Origin: CAVXJN01 sp963762165
GTDB lineage: Bacteria > Pseudomonadota > Gammaproteobacteria > JASBUN01
Length of the DNA: 64,000 nucleotides
Direction: 5' to 3'
Assembly: GCA_963762165.1 (NCBI GenBank)
Contig: CAVXJN010000003.1
Coordinates: forward strand, 1,612,001 to 1,676,000
Shown here: piece after piece, positions 9,078 through 18,415 of the stretch
Numbering within the stretch: position 1 is the first letter of the stretch
Layout of the letters: each line of letters opens with the position of its first letter
Program-made: the position numbers and the translations under genes
The notes under the pieces: generated by a model
What the model was told of the DNA's origin: nothing
The model's database searches: none
Seen by the model: the letters and a program-made list of their open reading frames with translations, nothing else

Positions 9078-10934
9078 ATGTATCGCGCGGATCACCTGCT
9101 GCGCCGGTTTTGGCGCGAACTCCACGAGCAGAAGATTCCGTATTGCGTGGTCGGCGACACTGACGGACTGCCTGAGCGCATCGATAGCGACGTCGACATG
9201 GTGGTTTCCGACGAGCACCTGCAACGCATGCCGGAACTGGTGCTCGATTTTTGCCAGGCTCAAGGGGTGCAGATCGTGCAGCGCCTGGTGCACGAACGGA
9301 CCGCCGTCTATCTCGTTCTCGCCTGGCTCGAAGCAGACGGTGTGCCGGGTTTCCTGGCACTGGATTTCTGTAGCGACTATCTGCGTCGTGGACGGCGGTT
9401 GTTGAAAGGGGGCGAAGTACTGGCCTCACGTCGCCCGCGTGCCGAGGGTCCGGAGGGCGGCGGGTTTTACGTTGCCGCGCCGGCAATCGAGTTCATTTAT
9501 TACCTGCTCAAAAAAGTCGACAAAGGAAGTCTGGACGCCCGACACGCTGTGCATTTGAGTGCCCAGTGGCGTCTCGACCCGGAAGCGGGCACGGCGCAGA
9601 TTGAACGGTTCTGGCGCGACGATCGATGGCGCACGATGTTGTCTGCCGCAGCCGCCAGTGGTGATTGGGAATGCGTGCAGAAGGCGTTACCTCAATTGCG
9701 CCGGGCATTGCGCCGGGGCTGTCCGATCACCTTCGCGGACCAATGCGGCGAGTGGTTGCGCAGGGCCCAGCGCTGGTGGCGACCTACCGGCTTCATGCTC
9801 GCAGTGCTCGGCGCCGACGGTAGCGGCAAGAGCACCGTAATCGAGAGGTTGCGCGACGACTGGGCGCCGGCGTTCCGCCAAGTGCGCTATACCCATTTGC
9901 GACCGAGATTGTTTGCGCGCGATGCCGGCGCGACTGCTGCCGTGACCGATCCCCATGGGCGCCCCCCGCGAGGCACCTTGGCGTCATTGATCAAATTGAC
10001 GTGGTTTGTTGGCGACTATATCGGCGGCTATGTACTGCGCATTCGTCCATGGACGGCGCGCTCGGCACTGGTGGTTTTCGATCGTTATTTCGACGATCTG
10101 TATCTCGATCCGAAGCGCTACCGGTTCGGCGCTCCACTGCGCTGGGCGCGAGCTGCCGCTCGCCTCGTGCCGCGGCCTGACCTCTGGCTGGTGCTCAACG
10201 CTTCCGCTCGCACGTTGCAGGCGCGTAAACAGGAAGTGAGCGCGGAGGTCTCGGCGCTGCAGCAACAGGCCTACGCGGCATTTGAGCGGCATGACGCGCG
10301 CGTGCAGCCCATCGACGCGGACCGTGCTTTCGAGCACGTACGCGCTCAGGTCAACGCTCTGATGCTTGTCATGCTGCGCGCGAAGGTCGAGCGCGAGATG
10401 CAGCGGGCGGCATGGAGAAACGCTCATAATCCGACCGGTACCAAGGCATTGGTGACGTTCTGCCGTCGGGACGTGCCGGTGTTGGGCAGAATGATGCGCA
10501 TTCTGTTCAATAGCGACATTTACTGCCGCCTGGCGTGGCCGCCGAGTCTGCCGCATCCCTACGGAATCATCGTTCACTCCCAAGCCGAAATCGGACGCGG
10601 CGTCACCATCATGCAACAGGTAACCATCGGCGGGAAGCACGGTACCGATCTGGCGCCTTGTATCGATGACCACGTTTACATCGGCGCCGGGGCCAAGGTA
10701 CTTGGCGGAATCAGGGTCGGGCGCGGGGCCACTATTGGCGCCAACGCCGTAGTGACCAAGGATGTGCCGCCAGGTGCGACGGTGGTAGGCGCCAACCGGG
10801 TTCTGCAACGCAACGATGGTGCGGCCGCCCGGAACCTCGACGGCGCCGTCGTGGAGCAGTTGCGCCCGGTCGATGGCTCACGACACCGGCCCAGCGTGGC
10901 GTCTCGCGCCGCCTCGGCGAGGGAGGAGTCGTGA
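9078..10934 (+). CDS. Three-domain fusion: nucleotidyltransferase-like / P-loop kinase-like / serine acetyltransferase-like
   Basis: 618-aa protein with three recognisable parts. Residues 1-230 look like a nucleotidyltransferase-fold domain (VVGD at 24-27, then D38-x-D40). Residues about 235-450 form a thymidylate-kinase-like P-loop domain with GADGSGKST at 245-253, a VFDRYFDDLYLDP lid/DR segment and a Leu/Arg-rich helical end. Residues about 470-575 are a left-handed beta-helix acyltransferase resembling the serine acetyltransferase core (IVHSQAEIG, TIGGKHG, IGAGAKVLGG, VTKDVPPG). The first two domains together occur in other polysaccharide loci; the added acetyltransferase is unusual to me. 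Its stop overlaps the next GTG. Plausible role: activation or O-acetylation of a polymer component; substrate unknown. Confidence 0.8.
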   Translation: MYRADHLLRRFWRELHEQKIPYCVVGDTDGLPERIDSDVDMVVSDEHLQRMPELVLDFCQAQGVQIVQRLVHERTAVYLVLAWLEADGVPGFLALDFCSDYLRRGRRLLKGGEVLASRRPRAEGPEGGGFYVAAPAIEFIYYLLKKVDKGSLDARHAVHLSAQWRLDPEAGTAQIERFWRDDRWRTMLSAAAASGDWECVQKALPQLRRALRRGCPITFADQCGEWLRRAQRWWRPTGFMLAVLGADGSGKSTVIERLRDDWAPAFRQVRYTHLRPRLFARDAGATAAVTDPHGRPPRGTLASLIKLTWFVGDYIGGYVLRIRPWTARSALVVFDRYFDDLYLDPKRYRFGAPLRWARAAARLVPRPDLWLVLNASARTLQARKQEVSAEVSALQQQAYAAFERHDARVQPIDADRAFEHVRAQVNALMLVMLRAKVEREMQRAAWRNAHNPTGTKALVTFCRRDVPVLGRMMRILFNSDIYCRLAWPPSLPHPYGIIVHSQAEIGRGVTIMQQVTIGGKHGTDLAPCIDDHVYIGAGAKVLGGIRVGRGATIGANAVVTKDVPPGATVVGANRVLQRNDGAAARNLDGAVVEQLRPVDGSRHRPSVASRAASAREES

Positions 10935-12232
10935 ACGCATCCGTCGCCAGCCAGACCGTACGCGCACGGTCATGGCCGATGCAGGAGACTGCTTCTCTGC
11001 AATGGTCGGAATACCTGTTCGTGGCCGCCGTGGTCATTGCCGAGTTTCTGGTGGTGGACCCGTTGGGGTGGCACGTCAATCGCGTGACCGCGCTCAAACA
11101 TCTGCCACTGGCAGTCGCAGTCTGCGCGGTCTTGCTCACCGTGGCAGGCCGCAAGCTCCAGGTACAGCAAAGCAGACCCGGCGCATTGCACCGGGCCTTG
11201 CAGGGGACCTGGCCGCTGGCGGTGCTTGCCGTTTTCGTCAGTCTTGGAAGTTTGTATGCACGTCTGGTGCTCGAGGACCAGGCGACTTTTCTCAATATCG
11301 GTGTATACATGTCGATGGTCGTGCTGGCCGCTGTGATGTTTATCGAGTCCAGCAATCCCCACGCGCTTCTTCGCTGGTATATGGGGACGCTGGTGGCGGG
11401 TGCCATCATAATGGGCGCCTATATCGTGCGGTACTACGGTATCACCCAGGTCTATCACGAACAGATCTTTCTCGTGATTCCGATCGCGATATGGTTCGCA
11501 TCGGCGCAAAAGAATCGGCTATTGGCGTGGTTCGGCGCACTGGTCATGCTTTTGCTCGGATTCTTTTCCGCCAAGAATACCTCTTACCTGGTCGCGCTGT
11601 TAATCGGCGCATATATCGTTCTGCACCAGGGCATTCCGCGCTTGCGGCGGATGTCACCCGCAGCGCGGAGTTTCAGTTATTACCTGATGCTGGTCCTGGC
11701 CGCGACCGTGATCGCGGTCGTGGCATATATTTTTCTGCATCGCGAAGAGCTGCTGCCCAGCGGCAATGTCGAATATCGAAGCCACACCTATGAACTCGCC
11801 TGGCAGCGGTTCTTGGACTCGCCTTTGTGGGGCACGGGCTTCGCCGCTGTAAGCGTGAAGAAGTTCAGCCTCTACAGCATCAACATCGCGGGTGGCATGT
11901 TGCCCACACACAGCGACGTGATGGATCTGCTCGCCAATGGCGGCCTGTTGGCGGTCACCCTTTGGGCAACGGGAATTCTCATGATCGCCTACCGCACGCG
12001 TCGTTGGCTCGTGGCGCGGGTTCATGGTGAACACCCTTGGGCTGCCTATGCGCACACCCTTCTTGGTCTGTCCGCGGCGGCAATCGTTACCTACTCATTC
12101 AACCCCGTACTGCTCGATCCCGGCATGGCGTTCCTGCTTTGGTCCAGCTTGGGTCTGTTGGCCGGCATGAGCGTGCGGGCAGGCGAGGTCGCAGAATCAA
12201 CCGAACGAGCGAAAGGAACAGTAAATGTCTGA
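10931..12232 (+). CDS. O-antigen ligase/polymerase-like membrane protein (Wzy_C type)
   Basis: 433-aa polytopic membrane protein with about ten to twelve hydrophobic segments and a periplasmic loop before a short C-terminal helix cluster (YELAWQRFLDSPLWGTGF, then THSDVMDLLANGGLLA), the H-x(S)-D-x4-L...G pattern of Wzy/WaaL-type proteins. In an export cluster without a synthase this is probably the polymerase joining repeat units. The GTG start at 10931 overlaps the preceding TGA; the stop overlaps the next gene by 8 bp. Ligase versus polymerase cannot be separated by sequence alone. Confidence 0.8.
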   Translation: MNASVASQTVRARSWPMQETASLQWSEYLFVAAVVIAEFLVVDPLGWHVNRVTALKHLPLAVAVCAVLLTVAGRKLQVQQSRPGALHRALQGTWPLAVLAVFVSLGSLYARLVLEDQATFLNIGVYMSMVVLAAVMFIESSNPHALLRWYMGTLVAGAIIMGAYIVRYYGITQVYHEQIFLVIPIAIWFASAQKNRLLAWFGALVMLLLGFFSAKNTSYLVALLIGAYIVLHQGIPRLRRMSPAARSFSYYLMLVLAATVIAVVAYIFLHREELLPSGNVEYRSHTYELAWQRFLDSPLWGTGFAAVSVKKFSLYSINIAGGMLPTHSDVMDLLANGGLLAVTLWATGILMIAYRTRRWLVARVHGEHPWAAYAHTLLGLSAAAIVTYSFNPVLLDPGMAFLLWSSLGLLAGMSVRAGEVAESTERAKGTVNV

Positions 12233-13088
12233 AGGACGATTCGGCACCGATTCCAGCGGATTGAAAATCTCGCTGGTGACCTGTTCTTATCAGCAAGGCC
12301 GCTTTATCGAAGCGACCATGCGGTCAGTCATCGGCCAGAATTTTTCCGATCTCGAGTACATCGTAATCGACGGCGGCTCCAAGGATGGCACCCTGGCGGT
12401 GCTTGAGCGCTACGAGCCGATGTGCAGCCGCATTGTTTCGGAACCTGACAACGGTCAGACCGACGCTTTGATCAAAGGCTTTCGACTCGCGACCGGAGAC
12501 ATAATGGGCTGGTTGTGCTCCGACGATCTCCTGCTTCCCGGCGCATTGCAGAAGGTGCAGCAGTATTTCGAAAGTCATCCGGACGTGATGGCCGTTTACG
12601 GAGATTCATTGTGGATCGACGAGGGCGGCAATGTAATACGCGCCAAGCGGGAAATGCCGTTCAACCGGTTCGTATTCCTTTACGACCACAATTACATACC
12701 GCAACCATCCATGTTCTGGCGACGCAGTTTGTACGAGCGGGTTGGCGGACTGGATGCAAGCTACGACATGGCGATGGACAACGACCTTTGGGAGCGGTTC
12801 AGCCGCGTCACGCGAATCGCGCACATGCCGCAGTTATTGTCCTGCATGCGTTTCTACGAGCAGCAGAAGACCCGCAGCCGGCCGGTAGAAGGCGCCCGTG
12901 AGGACGCGCAAATCCGACGCCGAAGCGCATTGTATCGCTACGCTCCGTGGACCTACCCGGCCTGCCACGCGCTGGCGAAAACGGTGCGCATAGCGGCCAA
13001 GCTGCGGCGCAGCGCCTATGGCGGCTCGGTGCCGGAGTCGGTGGGGACGTGGATCTCGCGGCATCGTATTCCGGTGTCTACGCCATGA
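12225..13088 (+). CDS. Glycosyltransferase family 2
   Basis: 287-aa GT-A enzyme. The N-terminus has ISLVTCSYQQGRFIEATMRS and the first acidic motif YIVIDGGSKDGT, followed by GWLCSDDLLLPGAL (the DxD-equivalent) and the acceptor-side segment AMDNDLWERF. Typical GT2 size and order. It probably transfers one sugar to the lipid-linked repeat unit. It overlaps the polymerase gene upstream by 8 bp and the phosphotransferase gene downstream by an ATGA overlap. Confidence 0.88.
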   Translation: MSEGRFGTDSSGLKISLVTCSYQQGRFIEATMRSVIGQNFSDLEYIVIDGGSKDGTLAVLERYEPMCSRIVSEPDNGQTDALIKGFRLATGDIMGWLCSDDLLLPGALQKVQQYFESHPDVMAVYGDSLWIDEGGNVIRAKREMPFNRFVFLYDHNYIPQPSMFWRRSLYERVGGLDASYDMAMDNDLWERFSRVTRIAHMPQLLSCMRFYEQQKTRSRPVEGAREDAQIRRRSALYRYAPWTYPACHALAKTVRIAAKLRRSAYGGSVPESVGTWISRHRIPVSTP

Positions 13089-14251
13089 ACGGCGACCCGA
13101 GAGTCCGAGCAGTTTCCGAGCTGTTCGCGCCGGACATCGCGCATTCCGGTGCGCATGGTCGGTGGCTTTTACTGTACGGCAACCGACCCCGTTACCTGCT
13201 CCTCCCGAAACACCGGTTTGGTGTCCAGCGGCGTTGCATACGGGTGTTCCGGCGCGGTATCGGCGCACTCAGGGGCGAGTTGGAGTTGGCATGGAAGCGC
13301 ATCGCGCCAGGACGCTCGCGGGCTCTCGGGGTCGACGGGAACGCGCCCGGGCAAGCCCAATGGCTGGCCGATTTCCAGATCGACGGTCTTGCTTTCGCGG
13401 CCGTACAAGTAGGCACACCGGGCTCTTATCAAAAGGCCACTGTGCTGTTGCTGGGAAAACTTGGCGAGCCGCTTGGACTTGCAAAAGTCGCCATGGGAGT
13501 CCGCGCCAACGCCATGGTGGATCAGGAGGCGGCGTGGCTGCGACGCATGGCCGCCATCCCAACCATGGCGCCCAATATTCCACAATTGCGCGGTCACGGC
13601 AGCGCCGGCGGTGGCCGCCGATTCCTGGTCACCGATGTCGGGCCCACGAACCTCTGCTCGGCTGCGTTCGGCAACGATACGCGCCGGTTTCTGGCCGAGC
13701 TCGGCCGCTGCAGTACGCGGATACAGCGATTTCGTGATTCCAATGCGCAGTTGCGTGTTCAGCGCGGGCTGAAGCAACTCCGTCCGAAACTGTCGAGCGA
13801 CGCTGAGCAGACGTTGAGCGCCGCTGCGGCTGAAAGCGAACGCCGACTGCGCGATTGGTCGGGTCCGCTGGTGACCGCGCATGGCGACTTCACGCCCTGG
13901 AACGCACGCCGCGGGGACGGTGGGCTCTATGTATTCGACTGGGAGTATGCCTGGGACGGCGCCACCCCCGCGCACGATGTCCTGCACTGGCTACTGCTGC
14001 CCAAAGTGCTGCGCGGCAGGTCTTTCGGACTACGCACGTTGCGTTCCGTTCAAGCCGCCGTACTTGCATTCCTTAAAGCAGCCTATGGGCAACAGCGCTG
14101 GTCGCACGAGGTGGTAAGCGGCATGACACTGCATTATTTGCTGGACACGATGGTGTTCTATGGGTTGGCCGATGGTGAGATCAACTTCGATCATCCGGTC
14201 AACCGCAACTTCTTTCAAATGCTGGAACGGAGACGCCAATGGATGGTCTGA
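13085..14251 (+). CDS. Phosphotransferase of the aminoglycoside/choline kinase fold
   Basis: 388-aa protein; the ATG at 13085 overlaps the stop of the GT2 gene (ATGA), preferable to in-frame starts buried in that gene. The C-terminal half has Brenner-type kinase motifs: HGD at 266-268 with N273 (HGDFTPWN) and a metal-binding D285 in VFDWEYAW. The N-terminal 130 residues have no obvious match. The position inside an eps operon suggests phosphorylation of a sugar, lipid or choline-like substituent rather than drug resistance; the substrate is unknown. Overlaps the following glycosyltransferase by 13 bp. Confidence 0.72.
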   Translation: MNGDPRVRAVSELFAPDIAHSGAHGRWLLLYGNRPRYLLLPKHRFGVQRRCIRVFRRGIGALRGELELAWKRIAPGRSRALGVDGNAPGQAQWLADFQIDGLAFAAVQVGTPGSYQKATVLLLGKLGEPLGLAKVAMGVRANAMVDQEAAWLRRMAAIPTMAPNIPQLRGHGSAGGGRRFLVTDVGPTNLCSAAFGNDTRRFLAELGRCSTRIQRFRDSNAQLRVQRGLKQLRPKLSSDAEQTLSAAAAESERRLRDWSGPLVTAHGDFTPWNARRGDGGLYVFDWEYAWDGATPAHDVLHWLLLPKVLRGRSFGLRTLRSVQAAVLAFLKAAYGQQRWSHEVVSGMTLHYLLDTMVFYGLADGEINFDHPVNRNFFQMLERRRQWMV

Positions 14252-15552
14252 GCGCTGGCGAAACGCCGCATAACGACGGCCTGCAAACGCGGACGTTATC
14301 GATTCTGTTGTCGGCGTATGCATGTGAGCCCGGAAAAGGATCCGAGCCGGGGATTGGTTGGCAATGGGCGATGAACCTCGCTGCGCTGGGTCATCGGATT
14401 TGGATCATAACGCGCGCCAACAACCGCGAAGCGATCGAAAGCGCCATGGCCGTGAGCGGGCTCCGCAATGTCACTTTTTTGTACTATGACTTGCCGGCCT
14501 GGATGCGCAAATGGAAAAAGGGCGGTCGAGGCGTACACCTGTATTACCTGCTATGGCAGTGGGGGGCCTACCGAGTTGCGCGCAGACTGCTTACGCGGGT
14601 GCCGATCGACGTGGTACACCACATCACCTTCGGCGTTTATCGCCACCCATCGTTCATGGCATTTCTCGGGGTGCCGTTTGTGTTCGGTCCGGTCGGCGGT
14701 GGCGAACGGGCACCGTGGGCGCTGCGTAAGGGGTTTCCACTGCGCGGCCATGTTGTCGATGCGCTGCGTGACGGCGCCAATATGGTGGTGCATGTCGATC
14801 CGCTGATGCGCGCAATGTTCCGGCGTACTGCGCTGACTTTGTGCAAAACCCGCGAGACCCTGGAGCGGGTGCCGATGCAGTATCGGAGCAACTGCAGGGT
14901 ACAACTGGAACTGGGCATGGATGCAGATGGCGGTGCGGACGATAGGGAGTTCGGCAAGCGTGACGCAGCGGCCGGGTTCCACGTCTTATTTGTCGGCAGG
15001 CTGTTGTACCTGAAAGGCCTTCATCTGGCGCTGCAAGCTTTCGCCCGCAGCTTCCGTGGCGACCTTACTGCGCGGTTCACGATCATCGGCAGCGGCAGGG
15101 ACGAACCCTGGATCCGCGACTTGGCGCATCGGTTGGGTCTCGAGCCGCAGATCGATTGGATTCCTTGGATGGCGCAGGAGGACTTGATGCTGGAGTACCG
15201 AGAGCACGACGTGTTGCTCTTTCCGAGCCTTCATGATTCCAGTGGCAACGTTATCTTGGAAGCCATGAGTCACGGTCTTCCGGTGATCTGCGTGAATCTG
15301 GGCGGCCCCGGGGAAATGGTGCATAGCGATTTCGGCATTTCGGTTCCGGCGGGCTCGAAGCAACAAGTCATCGTCGGGTTGTCCGAGGCGTTGACCGGTT
15401 TGGTGCGCGACCCGGACCGTCTTGCGGAGATGGCGCGTCAAGCGCGTTTACACGCACGCAAAACATTCTCCTGGCGCAGTCAGGCCCGGCGTATGACCGG
15501 GTTTTATGAACAGGCGATCGCCTCGCCCATGTGCACGGAGCGCGCCCCATGA
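14239..15552 (+). CDS. Glycosyltransferase family 4
   Basis: 437-aa GT-B enzyme. The N-terminus SILLSAYACEPGKGSEPGIG is a hallmark of a GT4 subgroup in eps clusters (ACxPGxGSEPG). PVGGGERAP lies in the middle, and the donor domain has LFVGRLLYLKGLHLALQAFA and LFPSLHDSSGNVILEAMSHG (E-x7-E-like). Its stop forms an ATGA overlap with the start of the beta-helix gene. Specific sugar unknown. Confidence 0.87.
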   Translation: MDGLSAGETPHNDGLQTRTLSILLSAYACEPGKGSEPGIGWQWAMNLAALGHRIWIITRANNREAIESAMAVSGLRNVTFLYYDLPAWMRKWKKGGRGVHLYYLLWQWGAYRVARRLLTRVPIDVVHHITFGVYRHPSFMAFLGVPFVFGPVGGGERAPWALRKGFPLRGHVVDALRDGANMVVHVDPLMRAMFRRTALTLCKTRETLERVPMQYRSNCRVQLELGMDADGGADDREFGKRDAAAGFHVLFVGRLLYLKGLHLALQAFARSFRGDLTARFTIIGSGRDEPWIRDLAHRLGLEPQIDWIPWMAQEDLMLEYREHDVLLFPSLHDSSGNVILEAMSHGLPVICVNLGGPGEMVHSDFGISVPAGSKQQVIVGLSEALTGLVRDPDRLAEMARQARLHARKTFSWRSQARRMTGFYEQAIASPMCTERAP

Positions 15553-17243
15553 TCCGCATCGAAATTCCGTTCTGGACGATTGCCTTCGCGGCTCTGCTCG
15601 TTTCAGGCGTCGCATCGACCGTCGAAGCGGCCGTGCTGGTGGTCGACCGCGCGAGTCCCCAGGCCAAGGACTCCGGACCCGGCACCGCTGCACAGCCGTT
15701 GCGCACGCTGGCCGAGGCCCTGCGTCGCATTCAGCCCGGCGACGTAGTGCAGATCGCGCCCGGCGTCTATCGCGAATCCATTGATCTGCGCCATACCAGT
15801 CTTGCCCATGGGACGTCGGATGCCCGCACGGTAATTGAAGGGCGCGACAGCAGCAGTGTGACCATCAAGGGGTCGGATTCCGTAACCGGCTGGAAGGCGC
15901 TCGGTGACGACCGATATGTGCGTCACGATTGGCAGGTGAATTCACAACAAGTGTTCGTGGACGGTCGGGCGTTGCGTCAGATCGGAGGGACCATACTGCA
16001 CGGGTTTCCCGATGATGCCCATCATCCCCTGGCCAAAATTCACGTGGGCGCCGGCGGGATCTGGCCTGGGCGTACGGACGGAAGCGCCGACGAAATGCCG
16101 TACGGAAGCTTTTACTACGATCGCAAACGTCACGATTTATACGTCAGGGTCCACGCTGAGTCTCTGGATGAGCACAAGGTCGAGGTAAGCGTGCGACCGT
16201 TTCTGGTGATCGGCGAGGGCATCAACAACCTCACGTTGCGCAACATGACCTTCCGACATGCGAATACAACCGATGTGGCACAGTCGGGCGCGGTGTCATT
16301 GCGTGGCAATGGTCTTGCGCTGGAAGACCTCGATATCCAGCACGTAGACGGCGCCGGCATGGATATCACCGGCGATCACAACTTGATCCGTTCGGTAACC
16401 GCCGACTACTGCGGGCAATTGGGTATCAAGGCGCGCGGCACGGATGTACACGTGATCGACAACGATGTCTCCTACAACAACACGCGTGGCTTCAACAAGT
16501 GGTGGGAGGCGGGCGGAGCAAAATTCGTCGGCGGTGGCGGTCTCAAGGATTCCGTAGTCAGCGGCAATACCGCGATCGGCAACGAAGGCGACGGCATCTG
16601 GTTCGACTGGCTGAATCAGAACAACCGGGTCGAACACAACGTGGTCGCATACAACAGTGGCTTCGGCATTCAATATGAAGCCAGCAGCGGCGCCGTGATT
16701 CGCAGTAATCAAGTGTTCAGCAACAAACAGCGCGGTATCTACCTTCCGAACAGCCGCGACTCTAAGATCGAACAAAATTTGGTGGTGGACAACGGTTTGG
16801 GTGGCATCGTGGCGGTCGACGCGCGGCACGGAAAATACGGCAAATACGATCTGCAGCCACGTAACAACCGCTTTCGGAACAACATCCTCGCGTGGAACCG
16901 GGGCGCGCAGATCACCATTGCCGACGATGCGGACGGGGCACGTTCCGATCACAACCTGTTCGTGACCGAGCCCGGACAGCAACCGAGCTTCTCGGAAGGA
17001 TTCGGTTCCAAGACCCAACCCAAACGCATTGGCTTGGAAGCCTGGAAAAAAGCTTCAGGACAGGACAAGAATTCGGTCGCCATCGATTTGGCAATGCCTC
17101 CCGGGCTGGAGAAATCTTTGAGCGCGCGCGATGTGCGGCCGGACTGGTCGGTGCTGTTACGGGAACGGCAGAGAGTCGGCGCGCCGTTGCAGTTGGGATT
17201 CGAGAGTCGGAAAACTTCGCCCTCGGCGGGAGAAGGCTCATGA
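15549..17243 (+). CDS. Secreted right-handed parallel beta-helix protein
   Basis: 564-aa secreted protein starting at the ATG that overlaps the previous stop; an in-frame ATG at 15531 is less likely. A hydrophobic N-terminus ending VASTVEAA is a signal peptide. The rest has the pattern of pectate-lyase/NosD-like beta-helices: AQPLRTLAEALRRIQPGDVV (DUF1565-like), then repeated turns such as GDHNLIRSVTADYCG, DNDVSYNN and SNKQRGIYLPN. Such proteins in exopolysaccharide operons are thought to be polysaccharide lyases or epimerases acting in the periplasm; the activity here is inferred. Confidence 0.8.
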   Translation: MIRIEIPFWTIAFAALLVSGVASTVEAAVLVVDRASPQAKDSGPGTAAQPLRTLAEALRRIQPGDVVQIAPGVYRESIDLRHTSLAHGTSDARTVIEGRDSSSVTIKGSDSVTGWKALGDDRYVRHDWQVNSQQVFVDGRALRQIGGTILHGFPDDAHHPLAKIHVGAGGIWPGRTDGSADEMPYGSFYYDRKRHDLYVRVHAESLDEHKVEVSVRPFLVIGEGINNLTLRNMTFRHANTTDVAQSGAVSLRGNGLALEDLDIQHVDGAGMDITGDHNLIRSVTADYCGQLGIKARGTDVHVIDNDVSYNNTRGFNKWWEAGGAKFVGGGGLKDSVVSGNTAIGNEGDGIWFDWLNQNNRVEHNVVAYNSGFGIQYEASSGAVIRSNQVFSNKQRGIYLPNSRDSKIEQNLVVDNGLGGIVAVDARHGKYGKYDLQPRNNRFRNNILAWNRGAQITIADDADGARSDHNLFVTEPGQQPSFSEGFGSKTQPKRIGLEAWKKASGQDKNSVAIDLAMPPGLEKSLSARDVRPDWSVLLRERQRVGAPLQLGFESRKTSPSAGEGS

Positions 17244-18415
17244 CACCGCCGCGGGTGCTGTTCGTACACAACCGTTACCAGCAACGCGGCGGCGAGGACG
17301 AGGTGGTGGACTCGGAAATCCAACTGCTGCGCGCTCATGGCCACGATGTGGAACTCTATCAGCGCGACAATCATGAGATCGCCGAGCAGGGCACGGTGCG
17401 GACTGCCGCGGCGTCGATCTGGTCCGGGTATACCTGGCGCGATTTCCAGGCCGAGCTGGATCACGTCAAACCGGACCTGATACACGTGCACAATACGTTT
17501 CCATTGATCTCGCCTTCCGTGTATTGGGCCGCCTCGAAAAAGCGCATTCCGGTGGTACAGACACTGCATAACTTCCGCCTTTTCTGCGTTCAGGCGATGT
17601 TTCTGCGCGACGGAGCCGTTTGCGAGGACTGTCTGGGTGCAACGCCATGGCGCGGGGTCATGCACGGCTGTTATCGCGGCTCGAGGCCGTACTCCGGCGC
17701 ATTGGCACTGAGTATGACGACACACCGCGTAATGGGCACATTCCGCAATAAGGTTTCGCGCTATATCGCACTCAACGAGTTCTGCAGAACGAAGTTTGCT
17801 GAGGGCGGCCTGCCGCGTGAGCGAATCCGGGTCAAGCCCAATTTCGTCGACGTGCCGGAACTCGAAGCGGTCCCACGTCAAGGCGCACTGTTCGTGGGGC
17901 GCATCAGCCCGGAGAAGGGCGCGGACGTGCTGGTGGGCGCTGTGCGTGCCATGAGCGGTTTGCAATTGACCGTGATCGGTACCGGGCCGCAGCAGTCGCG
18001 ACTGGCCGCGTTACCGGGTGTGGCCAGCCTCGGTTGGCAGGAGCAGGGCACCGTTCGCGAGCATATGCGCCGTGCAGCGTACCTGGTCATGCCCAGCGTT
18101 TGGTATGAAAATTTTCCGCGTACCCTGGTTGAGGCGTTTGCCTGCGGTTTGCCGGTGATCGCCAGCCGCATTGGCGCACTCGCCGAGTTGGTTGAGCCCG
18201 GGCACACGGGGTTGATGTTCGAGCCCGGATCTGCAAAGTCTCTGCAGCGGACTTTGAACTGGGCGGAACAGCACCCCGAGCGCATACGGGAGATGGGCGC
18301 CAATGCCAGGCGTGTTTATGAGCGCGAATATACCGGGTCGCGCAATTATGAGCATTTCATGTCCATTTATGCGGAAGCGCTGGACGCCACCGGCTGCATG
18401 AGAAAAGCCGGATGA
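17240..18415 (+). CDS. Glycosyltransferase family 4
   Basis: 391-aa GT-B enzyme; the ATG at 17240 overlaps the preceding TGA. The start VLFVHNRYQQRGGEDEVVDS is characteristic of a GT4 group that begins with a RGGED motif. THNFRLFC lies in the middle. The donor domain shows LFVGRISPEKGADVLVGAV and MPSVWYENFPRTLVEAFACG. A conserved pair of cysteines (FCVQAMFLRDGAVCEDC) is also typical of this group. The stop overlaps the WecG-type gene (ATGA). Confidence 0.88.
   Translation: MTPPRVLFVHNRYQQRGGEDEVVDSEIQLLRAHGHDVELYQRDNHEIAEQGTVRTAAASIWSGYTWRDFQAELDHVKPDLIHVHNTFPLISPSVYWAASKKRIPVVQTLHNFRLFCVQAMFLRDGAVCEDCLGATPWRGVMHGCYRGSRPYSGALALSMTTHRVMGTFRNKVSRYIALNEFCRTKFAEGGLPRERIRVKPNFVDVPELEAVPRQGALFVGRISPEKGADVLVGAVRAMSGLQLTVIGTGPQQSRLAALPGVASLGWQEQGTVREHMRRAAYLVMPSVWYENFPRTLVEAFACGLPVIASRIGALAELVEPGHTGLMFEPGSAKSLQRTLNWAEQHPERIREMGANARRVYEREYTGSRNYEHFMSIYAEALDATGCMRKAG

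Noticed and set aside
12947..13084. Upstream extension of the phosphotransferase inside the GT2 gene
   Set aside because: The ATGA overlap at 13085 follows the pattern of all neighbouring junctions.
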